Of a DNA stretch of 64,000 nt, positions 42,082 through 52,587 are shown in pieces. The translations under genes were made by a program, and so were the position numbers. The DNA comes from Kribbella sp. CA-293567. GTDB lineage: Bacteria > Actinomycetota > Actinomycetes > Propionibacteriales > Kribbellaceae. The first letter of the stretch is position 1; each line of letters begins with the position of its first letter. The DNA lies in the NCBI RefSeq assembly GCF_027627575.1, contig NZ_CP114065.1, forward strand, positions 3,286,001-3,350,000, written 5' to 3'. A model generated the notes under the pieces. It saw only the letters and a list, made by a program, of their open reading frames with translations, ran no database searches and was not told where the DNA came from.

Positions 42082-44136
42082 ATGGCCGAATCCGCACCCC
42101 GTCCTGCCGCCACGCCCGAGCTCGGCGCCGAACGCGCCTTCCTGGCCGAGGCCCGGGCCGCCCTGGCCCGGATGCACCAGGAGGTCGACGAGCGCGACGT
42201 CCCGATCATCGGTGGCGAGGACAACGACGAGCGCTTCACCAACGAGGCGAACGAGCGCGCCAAGCGGATGCGCACCCAGGCACTGCTCGACCTGCCCGAC
42301 GTCCCGCTGTTTTTCGGCCGGCTCGACTACGAGGCCGGCACCATCGAGGGGCTGGACCTGATCTACATCGGCCGCCGGCACGTCCATGACGGCTCCGGCT
42401 CACCGCTGGTCATCGACTGGCGGGCCCCGGTCTCGGTGCCGTTCTACCGGGCCACCCGCGGCGACCGGCAACGAGTCGTGATGCGCCGCCGGTACGGCTT
42501 CTCCGATGTTGCCGAGCTGACCGGCTTCGAGGACGAGCCGCTGATCGGTGCCGCCGAGGCCGACCAGGCCGACGCGTTCCTGCGCGCGGAGATCGAGCGG
42601 CCGCGCACCGGTCCGATGCGCGACATCGTGGCCACGATCCAGCCCGAACAGGACGACCTGGTGCGCGCGCCGCTGCACCCCAGCGTCTGTGTGCAGGGTG
42701 CGCCCGGCACCGGCAAGACGGCCGTCGGCCTGCACCGGGTGGCGTACCTGCTCTACACCGAGCGGGAGCGGCTGACGCGCGGTGGTGTCGTGATCGTCGG
42801 GCCCAACCGCTCGTTCCTGTCCTACATCCGCAAGGTGCTGCCGGCCCTCGGCGAGGTCGACGTCCGGCAGATCACCATCGACGAGCTGATCAGCCGGCCC
42901 GCGGCGGCGATCGACGGTCCGGTCGCCGCGCGGCTCAAGAACGATGTCCGGATGACGGGTGCCCTGCGCCGGGCGCTGTGGTCGCACGTCACCGCGCCGA
43001 CCGAGGGAGTCCTCTACAGCAAGGGATCGCAGCGGTTCCGGGTGCACGATCACGAGCTGGCCGCCATCGTCGAGTCCCTGCGGGAGTCCACCCGGTACGC
43101 GCCCGGCCGGGACGCCCTGGCGCAACGGATCGCGCACGCGGTCCTGGTGCTGATGGAGCGGCGTGGGGAGTCGCCGGACGACCGCACGCAGAACGCGGTG
43201 GCCCGCTCCAAGCCGGTGAAGGCGGTGGTCGACGCCGTCTGGCCGCGCGTCGTACCGGAGCAGGTGCTGCATCGACTGCTGTCCGACGCCGCGTTCCTGG
43301 ACTGGTGTGCCGGTGACGAGTTCACCGCCGAGGAGCGCGCCGAGCTGCTCTGGACCAAGCCGGCCCGGTCGTGGAAGTCGGCGAAGTGGTCGGCGGCCGA
43401 CACGTTGCTGCTGGACGAACTGGAGGACCTGATCGAACGGCGCTCGGGCTCACTCGGCCATCTCGTCCTGGACGAGGCACAGGACCTGTCGGCGATGCAG
43501 TTGCGCGCGCTCAGCCGCCGCTGCCGTTCCGGGTCCGCGACGGTGCTCGGTGACCTCGCGCAGGCCACGGCTCCGTCGGCGGCCGGGTCATGGGACCGGG
43601 TCCTCGGTCACCTGGGCAAGTCCGATGCTCTGGTGGTCGAGCTGGACCGTGGCTTCCGCGTTCCGGACCAGATCATCGACTTCGCGGCGAAGCTGCTGCC
43701 GCAGATCGCCCCGACGCTCGGCGTACCGCGGGGTGTCCGCACGGTCGCCGACGCGCTGAGCATCGTCGAGACCGGCGCCGAGACCTTCGTGGCGGAGCTC
43801 GTCACGGCCTGCCGGACCGCTCTGGCCGGTGACGGATCGGTCGCGCTGATCGCCGCCGACGACCAGATCGTCGCTCTGCACGAGGCGCTGCTCACGGCCG
43901 GCCTGCAGCCGGCGCTGCTCGGCACCACCGAGGACGAGATGGACACCACCCGGCTGGTCTGCGTTCCCGCGACGCTGGCGAAGGGTCTGGAGTTCGACTC
44001 GGTCGTCGTGGCCGAACCGGAAAGGATCGTGGCGGCCGAAGCGCGCGGCCTGCAACGTCTGTACGTCGTCCTCACCCGGGCGGTCAGCAGCCTGCGGATC
44101 GTGCATGCGACGTCGTTGCCTACGGCATTGAAGTGA
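42082..44136 (+). CDS. HelD/HelR-type RNA polymerase-associated helicase
   Basis: 684 residues. UvrD-like superfamily 1 ATPase with N-terminal coiled-coil (LAEARAALARMHQEVDERDV), a domain typical of HelD (FGRLDYEAGTIEGLDLIYIG, VIDWRAPVSVPFYRAT), Walker A QGAPGTGKTAVGLHR, Walker B-like HLVLDEAQDLSAMQ, and a C-terminal helicase motif (VCVPATLAKGLEFDSVVVAE, LYVVLTRAVSSLRI). HelD-like proteins release RNA polymerase from stalled complexes; the HelR branch of actinobacteria confers rifamycin tolerance by displacing the drug. Whether this is HelD or HelR proper is not settled. No rifamycin-associated element was seen upstream. Confidence 0.85.
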   Translation: MAESAPRPAATPELGAERAFLAEARAALARMHQEVDERDVPIIGGEDNDERFTNEANERAKRMRTQALLDLPDVPLFFGRLDYEAGTIEGLDLIYIGRRHVHDGSGSPLVIDWRAPVSVPFYRATRGDRQRVVMRRRYGFSDVAELTGFEDEPLIGAAEADQADAFLRAEIERPRTGPMRDIVATIQPEQDDLVRAPLHPSVCVQGAPGTGKTAVGLHRVAYLLYTERERLTRGGVVIVGPNRSFLSYIRKVLPALGEVDVRQITIDELISRPAAAIDGPVAARLKNDVRMTGALRRALWSHVTAPTEGVLYSKGSQRFRVHDHELAAIVESLRESTRYAPGRDALAQRIAHAVLVLMERRGESPDDRTQNAVARSKPVKAVVDAVWPRVVPEQVLHRLLSDAAFLDWCAGDEFTAEERAELLWTKPARSWKSAKWSAADTLLLDELEDLIERRSGSLGHLVLDEAQDLSAMQLRALSRRCRSGSATVLGDLAQATAPSAAGSWDRVLGHLGKSDALVVELDRGFRVPDQIIDFAAKLLPQIAPTLGVPRGVRTVADALSIVETGAETFVAELVTACRTALAGDGSVALIAADDQIVALHEALLTAGLQPALLGTTEDEMDTTRLVCVPATLAKGLEFDSVVVAEPERIVAAEARGLQRLYVVLTRAVSSLRIVHATSLPTALK

Positions 44137-44151
44137 GTCCCGGTTGAGGCC

Positions 44152-44170
44152 TTAGGTGACCCTTACCTAA
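44152..44170. promoter_or_regulatory. Iron box (IdeR/DmdR1 site) of the siderophore operon
   Basis: TTAGGTGACCCTTACCTAA matches the 19-bp consensus at 16 positions, with perfect outer hexamers TTAGGT and ACCTAA. It lies 11 bases before the ATP-grasp start, overlapping the likely -10 (TAACAT at 44168-44173). Iron-loaded IdeR-type repressor should block transcription. Confidence 0.9.
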
Positions 44171-44181
44171 CATAGGTCGTT

Positions 44182-45384
44182 ATGCGGCTGTACCTGCTCG
44201 CCCTGCCCCCGACCGATTCCGTCACGGAAGGATTCCTGCCTGCTGCCCTGCGCCTCGGGTTCGAGGTCACCGTGCTCACCGACCGGGCCGAACCGCACCG
44301 GCGCGCGTACGCCGGGCTGCCCGGCGCCCCGGAGGTGGTGGAGGTCGATCCGCGCGACTTCCGTGAGGTGATCAGCTTCGTCTCCCGGCAGCACGTGCCG
44401 GCCGCGATCTTCAGCAACAGCGATCACCTGCAGACGCAGACCGCGCTGGCCGCGCAGTACTTCGGGCTGCCGGGCAAGGACTGGAAGGCCACCTTCCGCG
44501 CCAAGAACAAGGCGCAGCTCCGGCGGCACCTGGCCGGTACCGGGCTGGACACGGTCCGGTCCGTGGAAGTGGCCCCAGGCAACGATCCTGGTGAGCTGGC
44601 CGGCCTGGAGCTCCCGTTCCCGGCGATCGTGAAGCCGCGGGAGGGCGTCGCCAGCGAGGACGTCGCGCTGGCCGGCGACCTGGAGCAGTTGCTGACCGCA
44701 GCCCGGGGGATCCGCGAGCGGCGTCCGGACGCGGGGCTCGTGGTGGAGGAGTACCTCGAAGGGCAGCTCTACACGCTGGAGACCCTCGGCGACGGGACCA
44801 CCCGGCACGTCCTGGGTGGCTTCCGGACCGAGGTCGTGCTGCCTACCTTCATCGAGAAGTCGCTGGAGTTCGTGCCTCAGCACCCTCGGCCGGTGATGGA
44901 CCAGCTCCTCGCGCAGCTCGACGCGGTCGGCGTCGGCCTCGGCGCCTGCCACACCGAGTTCGTCGTCCAGCCCGACGGCCGGGCCCGGATCATCGAGGTG
45001 AACTACCGCGCGATCGGCGACCGGCTGGACCTGCTGCTGCCCCGGCTGCTCGGTATCCCGTACTTCGAACTGGTCCTGCGGGCTCACCTCGGAGAGTCCC
45101 TGCCGGCAGACCTCGGAATCCAGACCGGCCTGCTGACCCACAGCTTCTACCTCTGTGCCGACCGCGCCGGCGTCCTGACCGCTGCCCCGGCGGCGAGCGA
45201 CCTGGTGATCGACGGCGTCGAGGTGTCGTACCGGCCGCTGCGTGCCGTCGGCGAGCACCATCCGCTCTACGGCACCAACCGCGACTACCTCGGAGTGGTC
45301 GAGGCGATGGGTCCTGAACTGGAGGAGCTGCGGCGGGTCACTGCTGACTTCGTCGCTGCCCACGAGTGGACGATCAGCGAGTGA
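44182..45384 (+). CDS. ATP-grasp ligase, PvsA-like (siderophore operon)
   Basis: 400 residues. N-terminal pre-ATP-grasp domain (MRLYLLALPPTDSVTEGFLP), then ATP-grasp: LPFPAIVKPREGVASEDVAL, GLVVEEYLEGQLYTLETLGD, metal-ligand strand RARIIEVNYRAIGDRLD. It should form an amide or ester bond using an acyl phosphate, adding an amino acid such as alanine or similar to the carboxylate backbone. First gene of the iron-box operon; its stop overlaps the next start (GTGA). In vibrioferrin synthesis PvsA has the same family and position. A second role as a general amino-acid ligase cannot be excluded. Confidence 0.85.
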   Translation: MRLYLLALPPTDSVTEGFLPAALRLGFEVTVLTDRAEPHRRAYAGLPGAPEVVEVDPRDFREVISFVSRQHVPAAIFSNSDHLQTQTALAAQYFGLPGKDWKATFRAKNKAQLRRHLAGTGLDTVRSVEVAPGNDPGELAGLELPFPAIVKPREGVASEDVALAGDLEQLLTAARGIRERRPDAGLVVEEYLEGQLYTLETLGDGTTRHVLGGFRTEVVLPTFIEKSLEFVPQHPRPVMDQLLAQLDAVGVGLGACHTEFVVQPDGRARIIEVNYRAIGDRLDLLLPRLLGIPYFELVLRAHLGESLPADLGIQTGLLTHSFYLCADRAGVLTAAPAASDLVIDGVEVSYRPLRAVGEHHPLYGTNRDYLGVVEAMGPELEELRRVTADFVAAHEWTISE

Positions 45385-47039
45385 GCGCCGAGGATCAGCT
45401 GACTCTGCGAGTGTTGTCCGCGCTGCTGCGCGAGAACGTGCTCGGGGTGCGCACGGTGGAGGAGCGGGCCGACGGTCTCTGGCTGAGCGGCGATCACCTG
45501 GCCCTGCCGGTCATCGAGGAAGGCTTCCAGTCCGAGTATGCCGCCCGGTTGCCGCTCCTGGAGGTCGACGGGCAGCCTGTCGCCGGCCTCGACCACCTCA
45601 TCGCCGTACTGCGTGAGCGCGCTGACCCGGAGGACCAAGGCGGGTATGACGCCTTCGCCGAGGAGTGCAGGCAAACGCTCGCGACCATGGAACTTCACGC
45701 CGAAGTGCAACCCGGGGTACTGGCCGCACTCGGCGCCCGCTACGGCAGCGACCCGGCCGGCTGGATCGGGCTGGGCAGCTCGCTCGCTCAGGACACGCTG
45801 GCCGCCTTCCTGGATCACCCGGTCTATCCGGCCGCGCGGGGTCGTTCGGGGCTGACCGACGACCAGTTGGCGCGCTACGCGCCCGAGTTCCACCCATCGT
45901 TCAAGCTGCGCTGGATCGCCGTGCCGAGCGGCACGCTCAGGTTCGAGGGCGGGCAGTTGCCGCAGTGGTGGCCGACTCCGGCACAGATCGGCCTTCCTGA
46001 GCTGGAAGGTTGTTCGACACTGCCCATCCACCCCCTGACCTTCGACACGGCGCCGACGGAGATCTTGGGAGGCGTCAGAGGACCAGCGCCGTACCTGGAC
46101 GTCGTGCCGACGCTGTCCATGCGGTCGGTGGCTGTGGTGCAGGATCCTCGGCACCACCTCAAGCTGCCGCTGCCGACCGCGACCCTCGGGGTGCGTAACC
46201 GGCGGACGATCAAGGCCGGAGTACTGGCCGACGGTGCGGCGGGGGAGCGGCTGATGCGCTCCGTCATCGCGCGGGAGCCGCGCTTCGCGACCACCATTCT
46301 GAACGCCGACGAGCAGACTTTCGCCGAGAGCGGCCATGAGTTGCTGGCCGTTCTCCTTCGTCGCTATCCCGCCGGACTCGACGACGCGGTCACCGTGCCG
46401 CTCGCCGCTCTGACCGCTACGGCGCCCAACGGCCGCCTCGTCATCGAGCAACTCGCGGACAGCTTCTACGGCGGCGAGGTGCTCGCTCTGTACGACGCCT
46501 TCGTGCTGCTCCTGTTCGACTGGCAGATAACTCTTTTCCGCTATGGCATCGCCCTGGAGTCACACCAGCAGAACACCTCCCTGGTGCTCGATCGAGTCGA
46601 CGGAGTGACCCGGATCCGCCTGCTTTACAAGGACAATGACGGCTTGCGGATCAATCCGGCCAGGCTCCCCGCGAACCTGCCGGCCGAGGAGTTCGACGAC
46701 GCCCGGATCTTCACCGACGGGGATCGCGGGCTGACCGACCTGTTCACCACGATCACGGTCCATCTCTGCGCGGCGTCCGTCGCCTTCGCGCTGGCCGACC
46801 GCCTCCCGTTGCAACGCTCCCTCGGCGTACTGCGCCGGCGACTCACGGAGGCCATCGACGCACTGGGCGCCGAAGGTGCCGTACTGCGTGCCGACCTGCT
46901 GGACGCGGATCGCCTGCCGGTCAAAGCGATGGTCACCGCCGGAACGCTGCTCAGCAAGGCACGCTCGGGTGCCGCCGACATCAACAAGCACTACACCTCC
47001 GGTCCGAACTACCTGCGCGGGCCGGCGAGCCCGCGGTGA
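45381..47039 (+). CDS. IucA/IucC-type NIS synthetase, PvsB-like
   Basis: 552 residues. GTG at 45381 overlaps the ATP-grasp stop. NIS-synthetase landmarks: RYAPEFHPSFKLRWIAVPSG (substrate/ATP region), CSTLPIHPLTF where the usual HPWQ is changed to HPLT, FYGGEVLALYDAFVLLLFDW, and the nucleotide-site strand GIALESHQQNTSLVL. It adenylates a carboxyl of citrate or 2-oxoglutarate and joins it to an amine or alcohol. The HPWQ change suggests an altered ATP or substrate contact. No stop overlap follows: 157 bases separate it from the second synthetase. Confidence 0.85.
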   Translation: MSAEDQLTLRVLSALLRENVLGVRTVEERADGLWLSGDHLALPVIEEGFQSEYAARLPLLEVDGQPVAGLDHLIAVLRERADPEDQGGYDAFAEECRQTLATMELHAEVQPGVLAALGARYGSDPAGWIGLGSSLAQDTLAAFLDHPVYPAARGRSGLTDDQLARYAPEFHPSFKLRWIAVPSGTLRFEGGQLPQWWPTPAQIGLPELEGCSTLPIHPLTFDTAPTEILGGVRGPAPYLDVVPTLSMRSVAVVQDPRHHLKLPLPTATLGVRNRRTIKAGVLADGAAGERLMRSVIAREPRFATTILNADEQTFAESGHELLAVLLRRYPAGLDDAVTVPLAALTATAPNGRLVIEQLADSFYGGEVLALYDAFVLLLFDWQITLFRYGIALESHQQNTSLVLDRVDGVTRIRLLYKDNDGLRINPARLPANLPAEEFDDARIFTDGDRGLTDLFTTITVHLCAASVAFALADRLPLQRSLGVLRRRLTEAIDALGAEGAVLRADLLDADRLPVKAMVTAGTLLSKARSGAADINKHYTSGPNYLRGPASPR

Positions 47040-47196
47040 CGCTCGGTTCCAGCCCGCGGATCGCCGCCGACCGGCACTATTTGAGGATGGCCGTTCCTCC
47101 GTTCGCCGCTGTCCCGGGCATCGTTGCCAGCTCCCCGCTCGCGATCCCGCGCGCCCCCTTGCCGTTTTCGCCCCTCGTCCTCTCCTGGAGTTCTAT

Positions 47197-48918
47197 ATGC
47201 CTGCATCCGCACAGTCGCTCACCTCAACCGGCACGGGGTTGCCGAGCGCCGACCACGTCGTCGCGCACACCCTGCTCAACTGCCTGCTCCGCGAGGTGTC
47301 GGGCCCCGATCGGCAGAGCACTGTCGACGACGGTCACCTCCTGATCCGCCTGCCCCGCTGTGACGCCCTGCTGCGCGTCGCGCTCCGGCGTACGTCGCTG
47401 ATCGGCGCCCACCGCTTCACCGGTCCGGTCTTCGCCGAGGGACCGCTCGGCTGGACCGAACTGGGCTGGCGTGAGTTCGCCGGGTACGTCGGTCAGGAGC
47501 TGGCGCTGCGCAGCGGCTTCGCCAACGAGGAGTTCCTCGAGCAGATCGCCCTGAGTCATGAAGGCGTCGCGAACGCGCTGCAGAGCCGCGGCGACGCCGG
47601 CCCCGATCGCTACCTGGAGTCTGAGCAGGCGCTGGTCTTCGGTCACCGCTTCCACCCAGCGCCGAAGTCCAGGTCGGAAGGCTCCGACGCCTGGGCCGCT
47701 TATGCGCCCGAGGCGCGGGCCTCCTTCCCGCTGCGCTACCTCGCGGTGCGCGCCGACCTCCTGGCCGAGGAGAGCCTGACCGGGGAAGCGACAGCGCTGC
47801 TCGACAGCCTGTACGCCGTACCGGCCGGCTATCGGTTGCTGCCCGCGCATCCGTGGCAGTACGAGCTGCTGCAGGACAACCAGGCCCTGCGCGACGCCCT
47901 CTCGCGTGGTGACGTGCTCGACCTCGGGACCGGTGGCGACAGGCTCACCCCGACGGCTTCGGTCCGCACGCTGCACAGCACGGAGGCGTTCCTGAAGTTC
48001 AGCCTGAACGTCCGGATCACCAACTGCCTGCGCAAGAACGCGGCGTACGAGCTGGCCGGCGCGGTCGCCGGAAGCCGGCTGCTCGCTCCGGCGCTCGACG
48101 ACCTGGCGACGAGGTTCCCGGACGCCGCGATGCTGCGGGAGCCCGCCTTCCGCACCCTCGGCGTACCAGGCCCGGACGGTACGCCGGACGTGTCGTTGTT
48201 CGAGGGATTCGGGCTGATCGTCCGCGACAGCCTGGACAGCGTCGTCCGCCCCGGCCTCACCCCGTTGCTGGCCGCCGCGGTGGCCGACGAGTATCCGACG
48301 AGCTCGGCGCAGATTTCCCGGTTGCTCGCCGGAGCGGGTCCGGGCGAGGCCCTCAGCTGGTGGACGACGTACCTGCGACTGCTGCTGCCGCCAGTGCTCG
48401 CCGCGTACTTCGACCACGGCATCGTGCTGGAGCCGCACCTGCAGAACGTGATGGTCTGCGTGGACGACGACGGCCGGCCCGCCCAGATCCTCTTCCGCGA
48501 CATGGAAGGAACCAAACTGGTTCCCGACCAGAACGCGGCGCTGCTGGCCGAGCTGCCGGCCGAGGTCGCCCGGCCGATGACGTACGACGCGCAGCGCGGC
48601 TGGGACCGGGTGGTCTACTGCCTGCTCGTCAACAACGTCTCCGAAGTACTCGCGGCGATCGCCGACCAGCACCCGGAGCTGGAAGGTGAACTGTGGAAGG
48701 CCGTGCGCGCCGCCCTGCAGTCGTACGCCGATGACTACGGCTGCTCGCCGCGTCTGGAGGCGCTGTTGGCCGGTGGGCCGCTGCCGGCGAAGGCCAACAT
48801 GCTGATCCGCTGGGCGCGGAAGGCGGACCGCGAGGCGGAGTACGTGCTGCTGTCGTCACCCATCGCCGAGTCGGTCCTCGCCGCTGCCGCGCGGCCCGCC
48901 GCCTGGAGCGAGCTGTGA
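47197..48918 (+). CDS. IucA/IucC-type NIS synthetase, PvsD-like
   Basis: 573 residues. ATG at 47197 with GGAG upstream; earlier frame is rejected as shadow. Complete NIS motifs: ALVFGHRFHPAPKSRSEGSD, LLPAHPWQYELL (HPWQ at 218-221), STEAFLKFSLNVRITNCLRK, GIVLEPHLQNVMVCV, FRDMEGTKLV. Catalyses ATP-driven condensation on citrate-type carboxylates. Its stop overlaps the decarboxylase start (GTGA). Two NIS enzymes with an ATP-grasp and a PLP decarboxylase is the vibrioferrin gene set. Confidence 0.92.
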   Translation: MPASAQSLTSTGTGLPSADHVVAHTLLNCLLREVSGPDRQSTVDDGHLLIRLPRCDALLRVALRRTSLIGAHRFTGPVFAEGPLGWTELGWREFAGYVGQELALRSGFANEEFLEQIALSHEGVANALQSRGDAGPDRYLESEQALVFGHRFHPAPKSRSEGSDAWAAYAPEARASFPLRYLAVRADLLAEESLTGEATALLDSLYAVPAGYRLLPAHPWQYELLQDNQALRDALSRGDVLDLGTGGDRLTPTASVRTLHSTEAFLKFSLNVRITNCLRKNAAYELAGAVAGSRLLAPALDDLATRFPDAAMLREPAFRTLGVPGPDGTPDVSLFEGFGLIVRDSLDSVVRPGLTPLLAAAVADEYPTSSAQISRLLAGAGPGEALSWWTTYLRLLLPPVLAAYFDHGIVLEPHLQNVMVCVDDDGRPAQILFRDMEGTKLVPDQNAALLAELPAEVARPMTYDAQRGWDRVVYCLLVNNVSEVLAAIADQHPELEGELWKAVRAALQSYADDYGCSPRLEALLAGGPLPAKANMLIRWARKADREAEYVLLSSPIAESVLAAAARPAAWSEL

Positions 48919-50102
48919 CCGCTGCAGTTCGTGAGTTCGTCGCAGGTCTCGACTCGGAGGCGTTCCCGGCGTACGTCTACGACCTGGCCGAACTGCGTTC
49001 TCAGCTCGAAGCGGTCCGTACTGCGCTGCCGCCGCGGGTCGAGCTCTACTACGCGGCCAAGGCCAATCCCGAGGCGGCCGTCCTGACCGCGATGCGCGGA
49101 ATCGTCGACGGCTACGAGGTCTCCAGTGGCGGCGAGCTGGCCCACGTCCACGAAGTGGTGCCGGAAGCTCGCCTTGCCTTCGGGGGTCCGGGCAAGACGG
49201 CCGCGGAGATCGCGCTGGCGCTCCGGACCGGGGTGCACCGATGGCACGTGGAGAGCGTCCAGGAGATCCATCAGCTCGCTGGGGCGCTGACGGCCACGCC
49301 GGACGTCACGCTCGACATCCTGCTGCGGGTCAATCTGCCGGTGACGGCCGGCTCACTGGACTCGGTCTCACTGGCGATGGGCGGCCGGCCGAGTCCGTTC
49401 GGCCTGGATCCCGAGGGCGCGGACGAGTGCATGCGGTTGCTGTCCGGACCGCTGGGGGAGCAGCTTCGGCTCCAGGGCATCAACGCCCACCTGGCCAGCG
49501 GTCTGGGTGCGAGTGAGCAACTGCTGCTCGCCGAGCAGATCGTCGAGTGGTCGAAACTGTTCGCCGAGCACTACGGGCACACCTTGAACGAGGTCAACGT
49601 CGGTGGCGGGATGGCGGTCGACTATGCCGATCCGGGCGCCCGTTTCGACTGGACGGCGTTCGGCGCAGGTCTGGAGAAGCTGCTCGACTGGCATCCCGGG
49701 TTGACCTTGCGGCTCGAGCCCGGACGCGCGCTGACGGCGTACTGCGGGTGGTACGTGACGGAGGTGCTGGACGTGAAGCGCAGCCACGGCGAGGACTTCG
49801 CCGTACTGAAGGGCGGGACGCACCACCTGCGCACACCTGCCACGAAGGGCCACGACCAGCCCTTCACGGTGCTGCCCGTCACCGCCTGGCCTCACCCCTG
49901 GCAGCGCCCCGCGGCCAGGGGACTGGTCACCCTGACCGGTCAGCTCTGTACGCCGAAAGACGTGCTCGCGTCCCGCGTCCCGGTCGGCGTGATCCGCGCC
50001 GCCGATCGCGTCCTGTTCGAACTGGCCGGCGCCTACGCCTGGAACATCTCCCACCACAACTTCCTCATGCACCCACCGCCGACCTTCCACTTCCTCCCCT
50101 GA
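48915..50102 (+). CDS. PLP fold-III decarboxylase, PvsE-like
   Basis: 395 residues of the ornithine/diaminopimelate decarboxylase family, in the PvsE-like subgroup. PLP lysine Lys49 in YYAAKANPE; phosphate-binding Gly loop VNVGGGMAVDY; LEPGRALTAYCGWYVTEVLD; catalytic Cys in LTGQLCTPKDVLA; C-terminal LFELAGAYAWNISHHNFL. In vibrioferrin synthesis the PvsE protein decarboxylates the seryl part to give ethanolamine-derived product. GTG start overlaps the second NIS synthetase stop. Ends the operon; a strong hairpin follows. Confidence 0.87.
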   Translation: MTAAVREFVAGLDSEAFPAYVYDLAELRSQLEAVRTALPPRVELYYAAKANPEAAVLTAMRGIVDGYEVSSGGELAHVHEVVPEARLAFGGPGKTAAEIALALRTGVHRWHVESVQEIHQLAGALTATPDVTLDILLRVNLPVTAGSLDSVSLAMGGRPSPFGLDPEGADECMRLLSGPLGEQLRLQGINAHLASGLGASEQLLLAEQIVEWSKLFAEHYGHTLNEVNVGGGMAVDYADPGARFDWTAFGAGLEKLLDWHPGLTLRLEPGRALTAYCGWYVTEVLDVKRSHGEDFAVLKGGTHHLRTPATKGHDQPFTVLPVTAWPHPWQRPAARGLVTLTGQLCTPKDVLASRVPVGVIRAADRVLFELAGAYAWNISHHNFLMHPPPTFHFLP

Positions 50103-50122
50103 AACCCACCCCGACTCCACGC

Positions 50123-50154
50123 GAGTTACCCCCGGTTGGTACCGGGGGTAACTC
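50123..50154. terminator. Strong hairpin terminator between siderophore operon and icd
   Basis: GAGTTACCCCCGGT and its exact complement ACCGGGGGTAACTC form a 14-bp stem with a TGGT loop. A third GGGGGTAACTC half-copy follows at 50164-50174. Placed between convergent genes, probably bidirectional. Confidence 0.75.
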
Positions 50155-50183
50155 ACCTCAGCTGGGGGTAACTCTCCGGGATT

Positions 50184-52466
<2,283 letters not shown>

Positions 52467-52523
52467 TTAGTAGGTGGCCCGAGCTCTTCCCCATGGCGCC
52501 GATCACGTCTACATTCACGGGAC

Positions 52524-52539
52524 GTGAGAGCGCTCTCAC
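52524..52539. promoter_or_regulatory. LacI/CebR-like operator GTGAGAGCGCTCTCAC
   Basis: Perfect 16-bp palindrome close to the CebR/BglR site TGGGAGCGCTCCCA. It lies 49 bases before the beta-helix gene start and just after a TACATT -10-like box (52510-52515), a position to block transcription until a glucan-derived inducer is present. Confidence 0.75.
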
Positions 52540-52587
52540 TCACTCCATCGTTTGACTCGCCCTCTTCCGCCCCGGAGGTGGTACCCC

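Noticed and set aside
41733..42275. Upstream extension of the RHS reading frame
   Set aside because: No ribosome site; it runs antisense to the helicase N-terminus. Signal peptide begins at 41732.
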